A DNA stretch of 47,184 bases from Clostridium sp. (GCA_031292145.1 JARLHR010000008.1:1-47184); one strand, 5' to 3'. Positions 16,752 through 26,135 are shown, counted from the first letter of the stretch. Made by a program: numbers and translations. The notes: a model not told the origin generated them from the letters alone.

Positions 16752-17135
16752 TTATTCTGAAAATATTTTATCTACTAGTTTAATTAAGTCATCAATAATC
16801 TTATCTTTTTTTATAAAATAAGTAGCGCCCAATGCTTCACAGATACCTAATTCATTGGAAAAATCATTCTCCCCACCATCTGAAAAAATAATTATATTTT
16901 TATCATTATTTTCTTTTCTTAGTTCTATTACAAGTTCCAAGCCAGTTTTTTTGGGCATATATATATCCGTAATTATCAAATCAATATTGCCTAATTTTTT
17001 ATATACTTCAATACCTTCCTCACCATTTGATGCTTCATATACATTGTAATTTGCATTTTCTAAAATAAGCCTTATAAACTTTCTAACACTTGAATTATCC
17101 TCAACTACTAATATATTTTTTTGCTTTTCATTCAT
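16752..17135 (-). CDS. Single-domain response regulator (CheY-like, 127 aa)
   Basis: A phosphoacceptor receiver domain with no output domain. From the chosen ATG at 17135 the acidic pair is at residues 12-13 (VVEDN), the phosphorylation site Asp57 is in LIITDIYMP, the switch Ser is in IIFSDG, and Lys is in FIKKD. The alternative TTG at 17144 would touch the AAGGGG ribosome site, whereas the ATG is 9 nt downstream of it. Neighbours are a chemoreceptor remnant, a diguanylate cyclase and PNAG synthase genes. It may relay signals for motility or biofilm, but no cognate kinase is in the window. Confidence 0.85.
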   Translation of the reverse strand: MNEKQKNILVVEDNSSVRKFIRLILENANYNVYEASNGEEGIEVYKKLGNIDLIITDIYMPKKTGLELVIELRKENNDKNIIIFSDGGENDFSNELGICEALGATYFIKKDKIIDDLIKLVDKIFSE

Positions 17136-17398
17136 TTTTTTCAACCCCTTTTTTTCAGATTATAATACAAACATAATATAGCATAAATTAAAGTTGCTCT
17201 ATGCTCTAATACCATCTAATTAAATACTAATTCTTATCCATTAGTGCATTCTTATCATTATTAAATTTTACAATTCTCTAAATATTCTATTTTAAATTTT
17301 CCATCATATAACTTAATTAATCTATAATATACACTGAATCTTGATGGTTGAAGAAACCGCCTCCATAGCTTTTTATAGTTCTTTAGTTGTTTCAAGAG

Positions 17399-17857
17399 TT
17401 ATTTAGCATTTTTTATAGTTCCATTAACTGAATCTTGTATTTTATTTGTTAAACTTGAAATACCTGTTGCCTTTTCCTTAAAATTTTCTGCTAATTTTTT
17501 AATTTCTGTTGCAACAACCGAAAAACCTTTTCCTACCTCTCCAGCTTTAGCAACTTCAATAAAAGCATTTAATCCTAAGATTTTTGTTTGGGCTGCTATA
17601 TTCTTCATTGCATTTAGTATACTATTAATTTGCTCTGTTATTACTCCTACCTTAGTTACTTCACTGTTTAATTCCTCTTGTTGCTCCGAAATATTATTAG
17701 CTTATGCTCAAAGTTCTTCCATTGTTAAAAATATTTTCAAAAAATCATCAGATAATTTTTTAGCTCCTATATCTAATTTTAGTCTATTATATACATTTTT
17801 AGCAAGAGCATTTACAGCAATAAATAATAACTTACATTCGCATATAATAACAATTTA
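17399..17857 (-). pseudogene. Decayed methyl-accepting chemotaxis signalling domain
   Basis: The intact part (17608 to 17399) has the MCP hairpin tip, [19 protein letters not shown], followed by [11 protein letters not shown]. The same frame continues upstream as ...[20 protein letters not shown], then is broken by TAA and TGA (within 17694-17712) in the EEL-A-ANNIS segment. It is open again back to about 17857, where another stop occurs. No start codon, sensor domain or HAMP is present. I take it as the remnant of a short soluble or truncated chemoreceptor. Confidence 0.75.
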
Positions 17858-17944
17858 GCTTACTATATAATTCCTAATAGTCCTTTTGCTTATTCCATAT
17901 AAAAATTGATAGTAATTATTTACACAAACATAATAACATTCTAC

Positions 17945-19045
17945 TTAATTCTGGTGATTATAATCTTTATATAAAACCACTTTATTTCTACCAGTTCTCT
18001 TAGCTTCATACAAAGCCTTATCTGCATATTCAAGAAGATCATTAATTTCATTTGTTGTATCTGGATATGTTGATACTCCAATTGATATTGTAATGCTTAA
18101 ATTTACTTTATCAGAAATGTTAAATTCATGTGTTTCAACTTTTTTTCTTAACCTTTCGGCAATTTCCATAGCATGAGAGGATGAACAATCTAATAATATT
18201 ATTGAAAATTCCTCACCCCCATTACGAGATACAATATCAAAAACTCTGACTGTATCAATAAGAATCTCAGCTAAACCTTTCAATACTATGTCTCCTGCAT
18301 TATGGCCATATGTATCGTTTATCTTTTTAAAAAGATCAATATCTATGAATAATAATGATAAGTTTTCACCTTTTCTCAATGCTAATTGTGAAATATTATT
18401 AAAGGAAGTATCAAATTGTCTTACATTATTTAATCCCGTTATAAAATCTTTTGTCGCTTCATGCTTAAATTTTTTATTAAGCTTAGCAAATTCAATTAAG
18501 TTTTCAGCATAAAAGAATACTATGCAAGATACTACTATATTACCGATACAATATATTGCTGTAGTTTCAAAAAAAGTTATTGATACTCCTAAAACAATAA
18601 TAAATGTTATTATAAACAAAAAAAACAAGTAGATTATTGAAAAAATCCACTTACTTTTTCTTGATAATTTAAATCTACAAATAATACTAAATCCTATTCC
18701 AATAATCAATGCGGCTATAAATGCAGCTATTGAAGGTTGTGAAACACCAAAATGCCAGACCCGAAATGCACCAATACATATGGATGCAATAATTGCAGGT
18801 AAAAATCCACCATACATTGCTGCTAATAAAATCGGTACGTATCTAAAATCTATAATTATATTAGAGGTAACATATACACTATATATCATCAAAATGATAC
18901 CTAATATTCCACAACTCACTCCAGTAATAATTTTTAAAGTTAATGATAAATTATTATTATTTATGTCTTTATCTTTTAAAAAAATATGAGCAACACTTAT
19001 AAAAGTTATCAAAATGCATGCGTTTAAAAAGAGATTTAAAATCAT
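17945..19045 (-). CDS. Membrane diguanylate cyclase (5TM sensor + GGDEF, 366 aa)
   Basis: It makes c-di-GMP from two GTP. The N-terminal half has five to six membrane helices (about 2-22, 37-58, 68-92, 104-123, 133-157, 160-182) with the layout of the 5TM-5TMR_LYT sensor family. The GGDEF domain (about 195-358) has FIDIDLFKKIND (233-244) and an intact active site GGEEF (276-280). The product-inhibition site RxxD (RVFD, 267-270) sits five residues before GGEEF, so feedback inhibition is expected. AGGAG lies before the ATG. It is close to pgaCD, whose activity in enterobacteria depends on c-di-GMP. A functional link is inference. Confidence 0.92.
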   Translation of the reverse strand: MILNLFLNACILITFISVAHIFLKDKDINNNNLSLTLKIITGVSCGILGIILMIYSVYVTSNIIIDFRYVPILLAAMYGGFLPAIIASICIGAFRVWHFGVSQPSIAAFIAALIIGIGFSIICRFKLSRKSKWIFSIIYLFFLFIITFIIVLGVSITFFETTAIYCIGNIVVSCIVFFYAENLIEFAKLNKKFKHEATKDFITGLNNVRQFDTSFNNISQLALRKGENLSLLFIDIDLFKKINDTYGHNAGDIVLKGLAEILIDTVRVFDIVSRNGGEEFSIILLDCSSSHAMEIAERLRKKVETHEFNISDKVNLSITISIGVSTYPDTTNEINDLLEYADKALYEAKRTGRNKVVLYKDYNHQN

Positions 19046-19257
19046 ATTTAATTACTCCTAAGAATGTGTTTTGCATAAAATAGTCTCGAACTCGTAATTA
19101 TTATTACTCCAAATCACTAATTTATGTGATAATATCCATAGCTAAATAATTTAGTACTCTTTTCTTTTAACCTTAAAATTTACCCCTCGAATATAATACA
19201 CAAATTCTTAAACTCCTGTATTTTCAATGGATTGATAATATAAATTCATTAAAAATT

Positions 19258-19422
19258 TTGCCCCTTTTTTTGCCCTCTATAGGATAATATTAAATACTAT
19301 TAACTAATATTCATATCTATATAAAACTAGTATTTATCACATTCTGTAATCAGACAATATTCATAAATACTGACTTTTTCGAATTTTGTAATCATATATT
19401 AAATAATCCTATATCTAAGTAA
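19258..19422 (+). pseudogene. Remnant of a second lipoprotein gene copy
   Basis: The frame at 19372-19422 reads DFFEFCNHILNNPISK followed by a stop. This is nearly identical, also at DNA level, to the C-terminus of the lipoprotein at 13809-14297 (FDFCNHILNNPISKQN). The start of the interval (19258-19295, TTTTGCCCC... TATAGGATAATATTA) resembles the region just downstream of that gene (14331-14365). The order of the two pieces suggests remains of former tandem copies. No intact reading frame remains. The surrounding 19046-19556 interval holds no other gene. Confidence 0.65.
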
Positions 19423-19425
19423 AAG

Positions 19426-19509
19426 TAAGGCACATGAAAAAAATAATACACCATAGATGCCACGCAAAATAAGCAAGCATACTAGTCTATTATTTTTTTA
19501 TGTGCCTTA
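19426..19509. repeat. Small foldback repeat, copy 3
   Basis: TAAGGCACATGAAAAAAATAATA at the left and TATTATTTTTTTATGTGCCTTA at the right form an inverted repeat around a centre with GCATACTAGTC. It follows the lipoprotein remnant immediately and precedes the 3' end of the MBL-fold gene. It may act as terminator for that gene. Confidence 0.75.
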
Positions 19510-19556
19510 TATTCTTAATTTATCATACAACAACATTATATTTATTCTTTTAAATA

Positions 19557-20252
19557 TCAGCAAGAAATTATCTTATCACGGTATATTTCTGAACAATTCA
19601 TTGCTTTTAACATCTTTATTACTGAACTATCATCCCAAAAATGCATTGGATACACTTTATCTGTATTAGTATTTTTCATAAAATAATCAAAACCTAAGTT
19701 AAACCATTCCCCTTGTCTAGGATCTAAAACCACAAAAGCAGCATCAAAATGTCTATTCTTTATTTTTGCTATCTCTTTCTCAAACTCTTGCATCATATTT
19801 TCGTTAAAAATTTCATCCTTGTAATTCCATACCCATAAATTAAGATCACCTGCATGATAAACTGTCTTACCATCTACTGTAACAATAAACGCTACCCCTT
19901 CATCTGTTGAATTTAAAGTTTCTATTTTTAAATCTAATGTTTCAAGAACATGGTTACTCCCCATAAATTCAATCTTTTCATAAATATCATCAGTAATCCC
20001 ATGCTTATTAAATAAATTTCGCCCAAACGCCATCTTAATATCTCTTGAAAAAACATATTTAACATTTGGATATTCTTTTAGTAGCTCAAAAATTGACATA
20101 TTAAAATGATCATGGTGATTATGACTTGAAAACACATAAATTGTTTTCTCTTTATCAAAGTAAGGAAGCTGTCCTTTATAATAATCAAACAGTAAAATCA
20201 CATTTTCAAGTTCCACTGAAAAACAACTGTGTTCAATATAAGTGATCTTCAT
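19557..20252 (-). CDS. MBL-fold metal-dependent hydrolase (231 aa)
   Basis: A metallo-beta-lactamase-fold protein with HNHHDH at 44-49 (HxHxDH), YHAGD with His133 and Asp136, and a C-terminal His204 (PMHFWDD). This is the usual ligand set for two metal ions. The N-terminal EHSCFSVE and short length place it near the UPF0173/UlaG-like group of cytosolic MBL hydrolases. The substrate is unknown. AAGGATG is the ribosome site upstream of the ATG. Monocistronic, with a foldback repeat downstream. Confidence 0.85.
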   Translation of the reverse strand: MKITYIEHSCFSVELENVILLFDYYKGQLPYFDKEKTIYVFSSHNHHDHFNMSIFELLKEYPNVKYVFSRDIKMAFGRNLFNKHGITDDIYEKIEFMGSNHVLETLDLKIETLNSTDEGVAFIVTVDGKTVYHAGDLNLWVWNYKDEIFNENMMQEFEKEIAKIKNRHFDAAFVVLDPRQGEWFNLGFDYFMKNTNTDKVYPMHFWDDSSVIKMLKAMNCSEIYRDKIISC

Positions 20253-20846
20253 TTACATCATCCTTTCTATTTTGTCTAATTGCTTATGAATACTAGATAC
20301 TTTTTTTACTTCTATTTTCTATAAGTATTTTTTTCTAAATAATTCGTATCTTTTACAAGAGTTAGTTTCCACATATTCCCAACCCTATATTCCCGTCATC
20401 ACTGTATATTTATAATATCATATCCCTATAAACCGCACAAGAATTTTTCGATTTGTTTTGCAACTTTTTTCAAATCACCCTTCATTTATTCTTAATTTTT
20501 AATTGATTTTTAAGGATTCATCTTTATTAATGCAAGTTTTTTTTTAATTATTGCATTTTTTGATATAATCCAAAATCTTCTCTCCGATAATCTCATTTAT
20601 CCTTTCAGTATTTATACATACAATTACATAATTATTAATTTTATTTCTTCTCCTTAAAAATTAGAAAAATAATCTTTTCCATTGTTAAATTTCGCTTATG
20701 GACCATTTGAATACTCCTTATACTACTAGTTAATAAAACTAGTTTATCATGATAAATTGTATTTATCTAACAATAAAAAATAGAAGCAAACTATAATATA
20801 TAGTTTACAAATTATATATTATAGTTTATTATTATTTTGCAGGGTT
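20253..20846. other. Intergenic, AT-rich with several palindromes
   Basis: No gene is supported. Small perfect inverted repeats occur at about 20729-20748 (ACTAGTT/AACTAGT), 20748-20764 (TTTATCATGATAAA) and 20787-20828 (AAACTATAATATA / TATATTATAGTTT). All lie within 200 nt upstream of the small Cys-rich gene and may be regulatory. Confidence 0.4.
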
Positions 20847-20873
20847 TTCACAATATGGTTAACAAAGTATAAT
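20847..20873 (+). promoter_or_regulatory. Candidate promoter of the small Cys-rich gene
   Basis: TTCACA (20847-20852) and TATAAT (20868-20873) are spaced 15 nt apart. The -10 lies in the palindrome GTATAATTATAC. Spacing is short, so this is moderate evidence. Confidence 0.4.
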
Positions 20874-20958
20874 TATACTAAAAATGTAAAAAATTCATTT
20901 AAACTATTGAGTATTACAAAGTAAAAATTAGAATAGAAATCAAGGAGGAATTTATATT

Positions 20959-21198
20959 ATGAGTTATAAAAAATGCGCAGGTTTTGGATTTTGTGCATGT
21001 TGCAATGAATCAGTATGTACAGATAACGAATTAAATAATTCTAAGTCAATAGAAACTTTTGAGGTTACTATAAATGAAAAGATTGAAAATATTCAAAGTA
21101 GAGAAGATAAAACTACTTACACTAAGGATGAAGTAGTTCAAATATTAAAGTCATATAAAAAAATGTATAATGCTCACACTAGTAAAATAGAAGAGTAA
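20959..21198 (+). CDS. Small Cys-rich protein (79 aa), unknown
   Basis: Not recognised. The N-terminus has five cysteines in a short stretch (Cys6, Cys12, Cys14, Cys15 and Cys20, pattern CX5CXCCX4C). The rest is a charged helix (residues 30-79) without further cysteines. It could bind metal or an Fe-S species, or be a redox-sensing or thioether-type peptide. No modifying enzyme gene is beside it. A strong ribosome site AAGGAGG lies upstream of the ATG, with a clear terminator after it and a candidate promoter before it, so it is very likely a real single gene. Confidence 0.75.
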   Translation: MSYKKCAGFGFCACCNESVCTDNELNNSKSIETFEVTINEKIENIQSREDKTTYTKDEVVQILKSYKKMYNAHTSKIEE

Positions 21199-21220
21199 TG
21201 GAGTATACCATTATTACTCT
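21192..21220 (+). terminator. Hairpin terminator overlapping the stop codon
   Basis: AGAGTAATGG (21192-21201) pairs with CCATTATTACTCT (21208-21220), followed by TTTC. It overlaps the TAA of the small Cys-rich gene. Confidence 0.7.
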
Positions 21221-21264
21221 TTCAAGCCACAATGTCCAATATATGGGGGTTATGTGATAAATTC

Positions 21265-21435
21265 AAATATCATATTCTTTGAAAATTGAATATGATATTT
21301 AAAGAATGTGTTATCATTGATTTATAATGGTAAATTTAATGATTATTAGAGAAATTAAATGCTATAGTAATTTAATTTTTAGTACGTGTAATTTTAGATA
21401 TGACAAATAGGGGTATCAACTTAACTAATACCCCT
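21265..21435. other. Intergenic hairpins between small Cys-rich gene and chemoreceptor
   Basis: There are two further hairpins. AAATATCATATTC (21265-21277) pairs with GAATATGATATTT (21288-21300), and AGGGGTAT (21409-21416) pairs with ATACCCCT (21428-21435). The second could terminate the leftward chemoreceptor transcript. A short minus frame in phase with the chemoreceptor stop (about 21455-21547) has no ribosome site. Confidence 0.45.
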
Positions 21436-21547
21436 GAAAATATCTTAGTTACACTAAGGTCGGATCTAGAATATTTGAAGTAAATGCTTTTGCACCATCT
21501 TTACTTCTAAATGTTCCAGACTCTATTTTCCTATTCAAATTCTTTTT

Positions 21548-23541
21548 TTAAACTTTAAACTTATTTACTTCTTGAATCATTTGGTCAGTCATATTATTAA
21601 GTATTTGTGCAGAAGAAGCAACTTCTTCTGTTGAAGCATTCATTTCCTCTGATGAGGCTGAAATTTCTTCTGCTGATGCTGAAACTTCTACTGAAATTGA
21701 GGCTAATCCATCTATTCTAGTCAGAATAGCATTCTTATCATTTTCTATATTTTCAGCCAAACTTTTAACTGTTTTAATCTTAGGTATTACTTCATCCACT
21801 GCTTCTACTATTTGCTTAAAGGATGTTATTGAACTATTTATAATTTTAGATTGATTCATCATTTCATCATCCAATGTGACCGACTCTTGAACTATGGCAT
21901 CAGCATTATTAGATATTACATTGATTAATTTACTAATGTTTTCTGATGAATTTTTTGATTGCTCTGCAAGTTTTCTTATTTCCTCTGCAACTACTGAAAA
22001 TCCATTTCCCGATTCTCCTGCCCTAGCTGCCTCAATAGCAGCATTTAGTGCCAATAAATTTGTTTGCTCTGCAACACTATTTATTAAGCTTGTAATTTCA
22101 TTTATTTCATTTATATCTTTTCCAAGTGCCATGACTTTACTATTAAATTCTTTAAATGAATTGCTTACATTGGTTACTGACTGATTTAATTTATTCATTT
22201 CACTACTGCTATCATTTGCCATTAAGCTTATTTCTCTAGAATTTGAATCTACAACTTGTATCTCTCTAACCATTTCAGATAGCCTATTGCTAAATTCATC
22301 AATAATCTCTGTTACATGTATTAATTCTTCAGATTGGTTACTTGTCCCTTGTGCAACATCAGATATTGCTTCTGTAACATTTTGTGATACACTTGCTATT
22401 TCTTCAGAAATGGATGCTAAATTTTCTGATTGCCCATTAATATTTGAAGAGCTTTCTTTTATTTTTTTATCATTATTTCTAATGATTCCTGCATTAATTT
22501 CATTGCATTAGTCATAGCACCAATTTCATCTTTTGATTTCAAATACTTAGTAGAAACTTCTTCACAAAGATTTCCTTGTGCTAATAGTTCCAAATGCTTA
22601 GAAGTTGATTTTATGCCTTTAGATATATTGTCCGAAATTATGTAAATTATTCCAAAACCAATTAATATGAATACTATAGATGATAATGCAACTGAAATTT
22701 GCAAACTATCTAATTCTGATAATATTTCTTTTTTCTCTACTGCTACTCCTACAGACCAATCAGTTCCAGTTACCGGCGCATAGCCAACATATTTATCTTC
22801 TCCATTATATTTATATTCATCTATACCTGTTGCTTTAGTAATCATTTTACTTTCAATATCTGCTAAAGACTGTAAGCTTGCATCTTTTTTTGCCGCTTCA
22901 ATCATATTTGACATTTGTAAAACTAAATCTCTATTACTATTTGCAATAGTAACTCCATTTCCATTTATCATAAACGCTGTACCTGTTTGCCCAATTTTAA
23001 CTTGGTCAGTTAAGTCACTTAAGCCGTTACCATCTTGTGCTTCAATTAATACTCCTACAATTTCATTGTTGTACTTAATAGGAACCGCAAATATAACAAC
23101 AATACTTCCATCAACTATACTTACTTCTGGGTCTGATACGTTGCTTTTACCTGCTACTGCCTTTTGAAAATAGCTTTTATCTTTGGAATTAGTGCTTTTA
23201 CCCTCCGTATTATTTGAATTTCCATCCTTATCTACAATGGCCATTCTAAGGCTGCCAATTCGTTTAGACTCCTCTACAAGAATTGGTATTTTATTTTGCC
23301 ACGGAATATTAGGATTACTTATATCTGATCGTACTGCAATAGACTCTAACGAACTTAATTGCCCTTCAATTCTTCCTTGAATATTACTAGCTGTTTGACC
23401 TGCAATTTTAGGGAGCGTATTTCCTAAGTTTGACGTTAGTGCTTTTGATGAGTTTATAAACGAAACTACACCTAACCCTATACATATAAATCCTATTAAT
23501 AAACCTATAAATACTATCAGTTTTGTTTTTATACTTTTCAT
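21548..23541 (-). pseudogene. Methyl-accepting chemotaxis protein split by a -1 frameshift
   Basis: The first frame (from ATG 23541, after AAAGGGG) has a membrane helix (about residues 5-30), a periplasmic-type double Cache sensor (VDKDGNSN..., GYAPVTGTDWSVGVAVEKKE), a second helix and HAMP. It stops at 22459 after IMIKK. The second frame continues as [22 protein letters not shown]... through the MCP tip ([24 protein letters not shown]) to 21548. The break is in a run of seven A residues on the coding strand (22462-22468). Eight A residues would restore one reading frame of about 665 codons. It could be a sequencing error, a phase-variable tract, transcriptional slippage or a recent mutation. 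The longest upstream frame from 23613 lacks a ribosome site. Confidence 0.85.
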
Positions 23542-23771
23542 AACATACCCCTTTACTAAAATATAATTAAATATTTTTATACCAGCCAAGCAATTCAAAT
23601 TCATTACGAACATGTTTCTTTATAATGAATAAATCATTTTTGAAACTTGGTAAAGAGTTTCAGTGAAGTTCTTTCTCAAGGGATTTCACTTCTTAATTTG
23701 TGGAGGAGTCGTTTACAGTATTCTAAGATTTATCAGCTGTTTTTCTTCTTAACTTCTGAATACACTCCTTC

Positions 23772-23948
23772 TCATTTAGCTTGCAAAAATTCTTTATAAT
23801 TTTCCATTTTATCATCCCTATTGTTGTTCTTCAACCAACTGTTATATCGTGAAATAGCTTCATCAATTTTTTCTAATTTTAGTATTTCTCTTTTGTTACA
23901 ATTAAACTCTGCATACATACTAATTTTAATTATATTTCCCACTTTCAT
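23772..23948 (-). CDS. Small hypothetical protein (56-58 aa)
   Basis: A short frame with a perfect AAGGAGG directly before it. It reads MKVGNIIKISMYAEF... and ends ENYKEFLQAK. It is mostly charged helix, with one cysteine and a Trp in NSWLKNNN. The ATG at 23948 abuts the ribosome site. The GTG at 23942 is 6 nt away and is the better start (56 aa). No family is recognised. It lies between the chemoreceptor gene and the secreted wall-binding protein gene on the same strand. Confidence 0.5.
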   Translation of the reverse strand: MKVGNIIKISMYAEFNCNKREILKLEKIDEAISRYNSWLKNNNRDDKMENYKEFLQAK

Positions 23949-24139
23949 CCTCCTTAATTTTTATTGAGTACTTTCAGAAACACTATAACTCCTAGGCTTA
24001 CTCAATTTTTAATATACCTTGAATTTCCCTCCAAAATATTCATGATTATGTTACAAAATCTGGCCTTCCATTATTATTTCGGTATACATTAGTAAAATAT
24101 CATGATAGAATTCCTAGGATTGTTTCATTAGCAAGTTTA

Positions 24140-24162
24140 GAGAAGTCTTTCCAGGACTTCTC
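24140..24162. terminator. Hairpin after the wall-binding protein gene
   Basis: GAGAAGTC (24140-24147) pairs perfectly with GACTTCTC (24155-24162). It lies 57 nt after the end of the leftward gene but lacks a T-run, so it is a weak terminator candidate. The rest of 23949-24139 shows nothing else. Confidence 0.35.
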
Positions 24163-24218
24163 ATAAGTAATATCTGTTTTTAATCTGCTAACTTGTGGTA
24201 GATTGTACAATTATTCTG

Positions 24219-26135
24219 CTAACCTATCCATGCTCCATCGCTGCTTAATATATATCCATCAACTGTTGTATCAGCTAGCATGGCTCCTGATTCATTTAAG
24301 TAATACCAAGTTCCATTATCATTTACCCAACCAGTTTTCATAGCACCTGATGCATTTAAGTAGTACCAAGTACCATTATCATTTATCCACCCTGTAGCCA
24401 TAGCACCATCAGATTTTAAATAATACCAAGCTCCATTATCATTTAACCAACCAGTCTTCTTAGTTCCATTTTCTAAAAGATAATTCCAAGTATTATCTTT
24501 ATTTAATACCCAACCAGTTTTAGTAGTTGTACTTACTGAAACAGCAGAACCTGTAGTGGTTGCCGTATTAGTTGCACCCGCTGTAGTAGAAGTTGCTGTA
24601 CCAGTTGCAGCAGCAGGTTTTACATTATGTATAACTGTATATACTCCATTATTTTGATCCCACGCAATCATATTATCTTTACTATCAACAGATATGCAAG
24701 ATTCACCAGAATCTGTTTTAGCTGATTTAATAAAGTTGTGGTTTTGATCCCATGTCATTATATATCCATCATTTGTGAACCAAGGACATCCACCTGCTGT
24801 GACTATACTAGTATAGTTTGAAGAAACATCTGAGCTATCATAGCTGCTAACATCTATATAATTAAAACTATCTTTTGTTTTTGGTGTAATAGTTTCAGCA
24901 TATATTCTACTATTTGTGGTATCAAGATATATACTGCTAAGAATGTTTTTCGAACTAGTTGTTATCTTTGTTTTTCCCCCAACAGCAGCACCAGCTTTTT
25001 TGTTTGCATCAGAAGGCGATTTTCCTAATACATATTCTGAATTTCCATGGTCATCTGCAAAGAAATAAATTTCTGAATCCTTAGAATACTTAATACCGTC
25101 TATAGTATTTGTAGCTGGAGCTTTTGAGAACTTTTGCAATACAGTTATAGAATCATCAGAAGAATTAGTAGCTACTGTATAACCTTTGCTTCCAAATTTA
25201 AAGTCCTTTGTAGCCTCCTTATATTCTGAGTCAGGTTGACCGTCTTCTTTTTTATATATGTTAAGATATGCAAGCCTGTATATATAATCAGAACTATCTG
25301 TAAGATACTTACCTTCTCTAAGGGTTGCTTTTATATCATAAGTTTTACCGTCTTCTCCCTTTATTTGATAAGAGTCCTCAGTATTATTAATAGCAGCACT
25401 TGCTCCAGCACTAGTAGTTGTAGTACATACTCTTAAGTTTCCTAAATTATAATCTGCATCAACATAATTTCCTTGTGGATCAGCGTAAATAGTAGAAACT
25501 TTTTGTCCGTTAAGTCTTACATTACTATCATCTAAATCATATTGATAAACAGCTAATCCACTGTTAACATTTTGATACCAATCAGTACCATTTTCCTCGA
25601 TAGGCAGAAGTGAACCATCCGCACCTTTTCCCACAACAGCTTTAAGTTGAGTAGAATTTGAAACCTCTTGATTTTCATAAGATTCTTTCTTAAATATTCC
25701 ATTATTATCATCTTTTATTTTGTTTTTTAAAGTTCTCGCAGCAGTATCTTCTAAATCTGTTCTTACATCATAATCTAATACCTTACAATTATCCTTTGTA
25801 TCTACATAAGTATAATCAGGAGTGCCATTCGAATTAGTAGCACCAGTATTAATTTCTAGATATCTAGTTTCTAATACATCATTTCCGATATCCTCATTGG
25901 CATCAATTCCATCAATTTTATTGTATTTACCATCAGCTGATACCCAATATAAAGCTTCATTTTGTCCATTTATTTCTCCATCAATAAAAATACCGCCTGC
26001 TTTTGCTTTTGCATTATAGATGGTACCTTCTTGTGCAGCTACATTTTGAATATCAGCAGCTTGTACTGGCATAATTGATATAACTAAAGCCGCACTCATT
26101 AATAAACCTGTAATTTTTGTAATTCTTTTAATCAT
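24219..26135 (-). CDS. Secreted protein with C-terminal choline/wall-binding repeats (638 aa)
   Basis: An exported surface protein. The signal peptide (KRITK, hydrophobic core, cut near VQAA, residue 26-27) is followed by about 480 residues of Asp/Asn/Ser/Thr-rich sequence with beta character and no enzyme motif I recognise. It includes a Thr/Ala-rich linker at about 505-538. Residues 541-638 hold four to five wall-binding repeats of about 20 aa (GWxNDNGxWYYLNxSGAMxT), the type that binds choline-substituted wall polymers in clostridia and streptococci. The protein is probably retained on the wall. What the N-terminal part does is unknown. Monocistronic. Confidence 0.85.
   Translation of the reverse strand: MIKRITKITGLLMSAALVISIMPVQAADIQNVAAQEGTIYNAKAKAGGIFIDGEINGQNEALYWVSADGKYNKIDGIDANEDIGNDVLETRYLEINTGATNSNGTPDYTYVDTKDNCKVLDYDVRTDLEDTAARTLKNKIKDDNNGIFKKESYENQEVSNSTQLKAVVGKGADGSLLPIEENGTDWYQNVNSGLAVYQYDLDDSNVRLNGQKVSTIYADPQGNYVDADYNLGNLRVCTTTTSAGASAAINNTEDSYQIKGEDGKTYDIKATLREGKYLTDSSDYIYRLAYLNIYKKEDGQPDSEYKEATKDFKFGSKGYTVATNSSDDSITVLQKFSKAPATNTIDGIKYSKDSEIYFFADDHGNSEYVLGKSPSDANKKAGAAVGGKTKITTSSKNILSSIYLDTTNSRIYAETITPKTKDSFNYIDVSSYDSSDVSSNYTSIVTAGGCPWFTNDGYIMTWDQNHNFIKSAKTDSGESCISVDSKDNMIAWDQNNGVYTVIHNVKPAAATGTATSTTAGATNTATTTGSAVSVSTTTKTGWVLNKDNTWNYLLENGTKKTGWLNDNGAWYYLKSDGAMATGWINDNGTWYYLNASGAMKTGWVNDNGTWYYLNESGAMLADTTVDGYILSSDGAWIG

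Noticed and set aside
19457-19669. 70-codon plus-strand frame
   Set aside because: It starts inside a foldback repeat and is antisense to the MBL-fold gene end.
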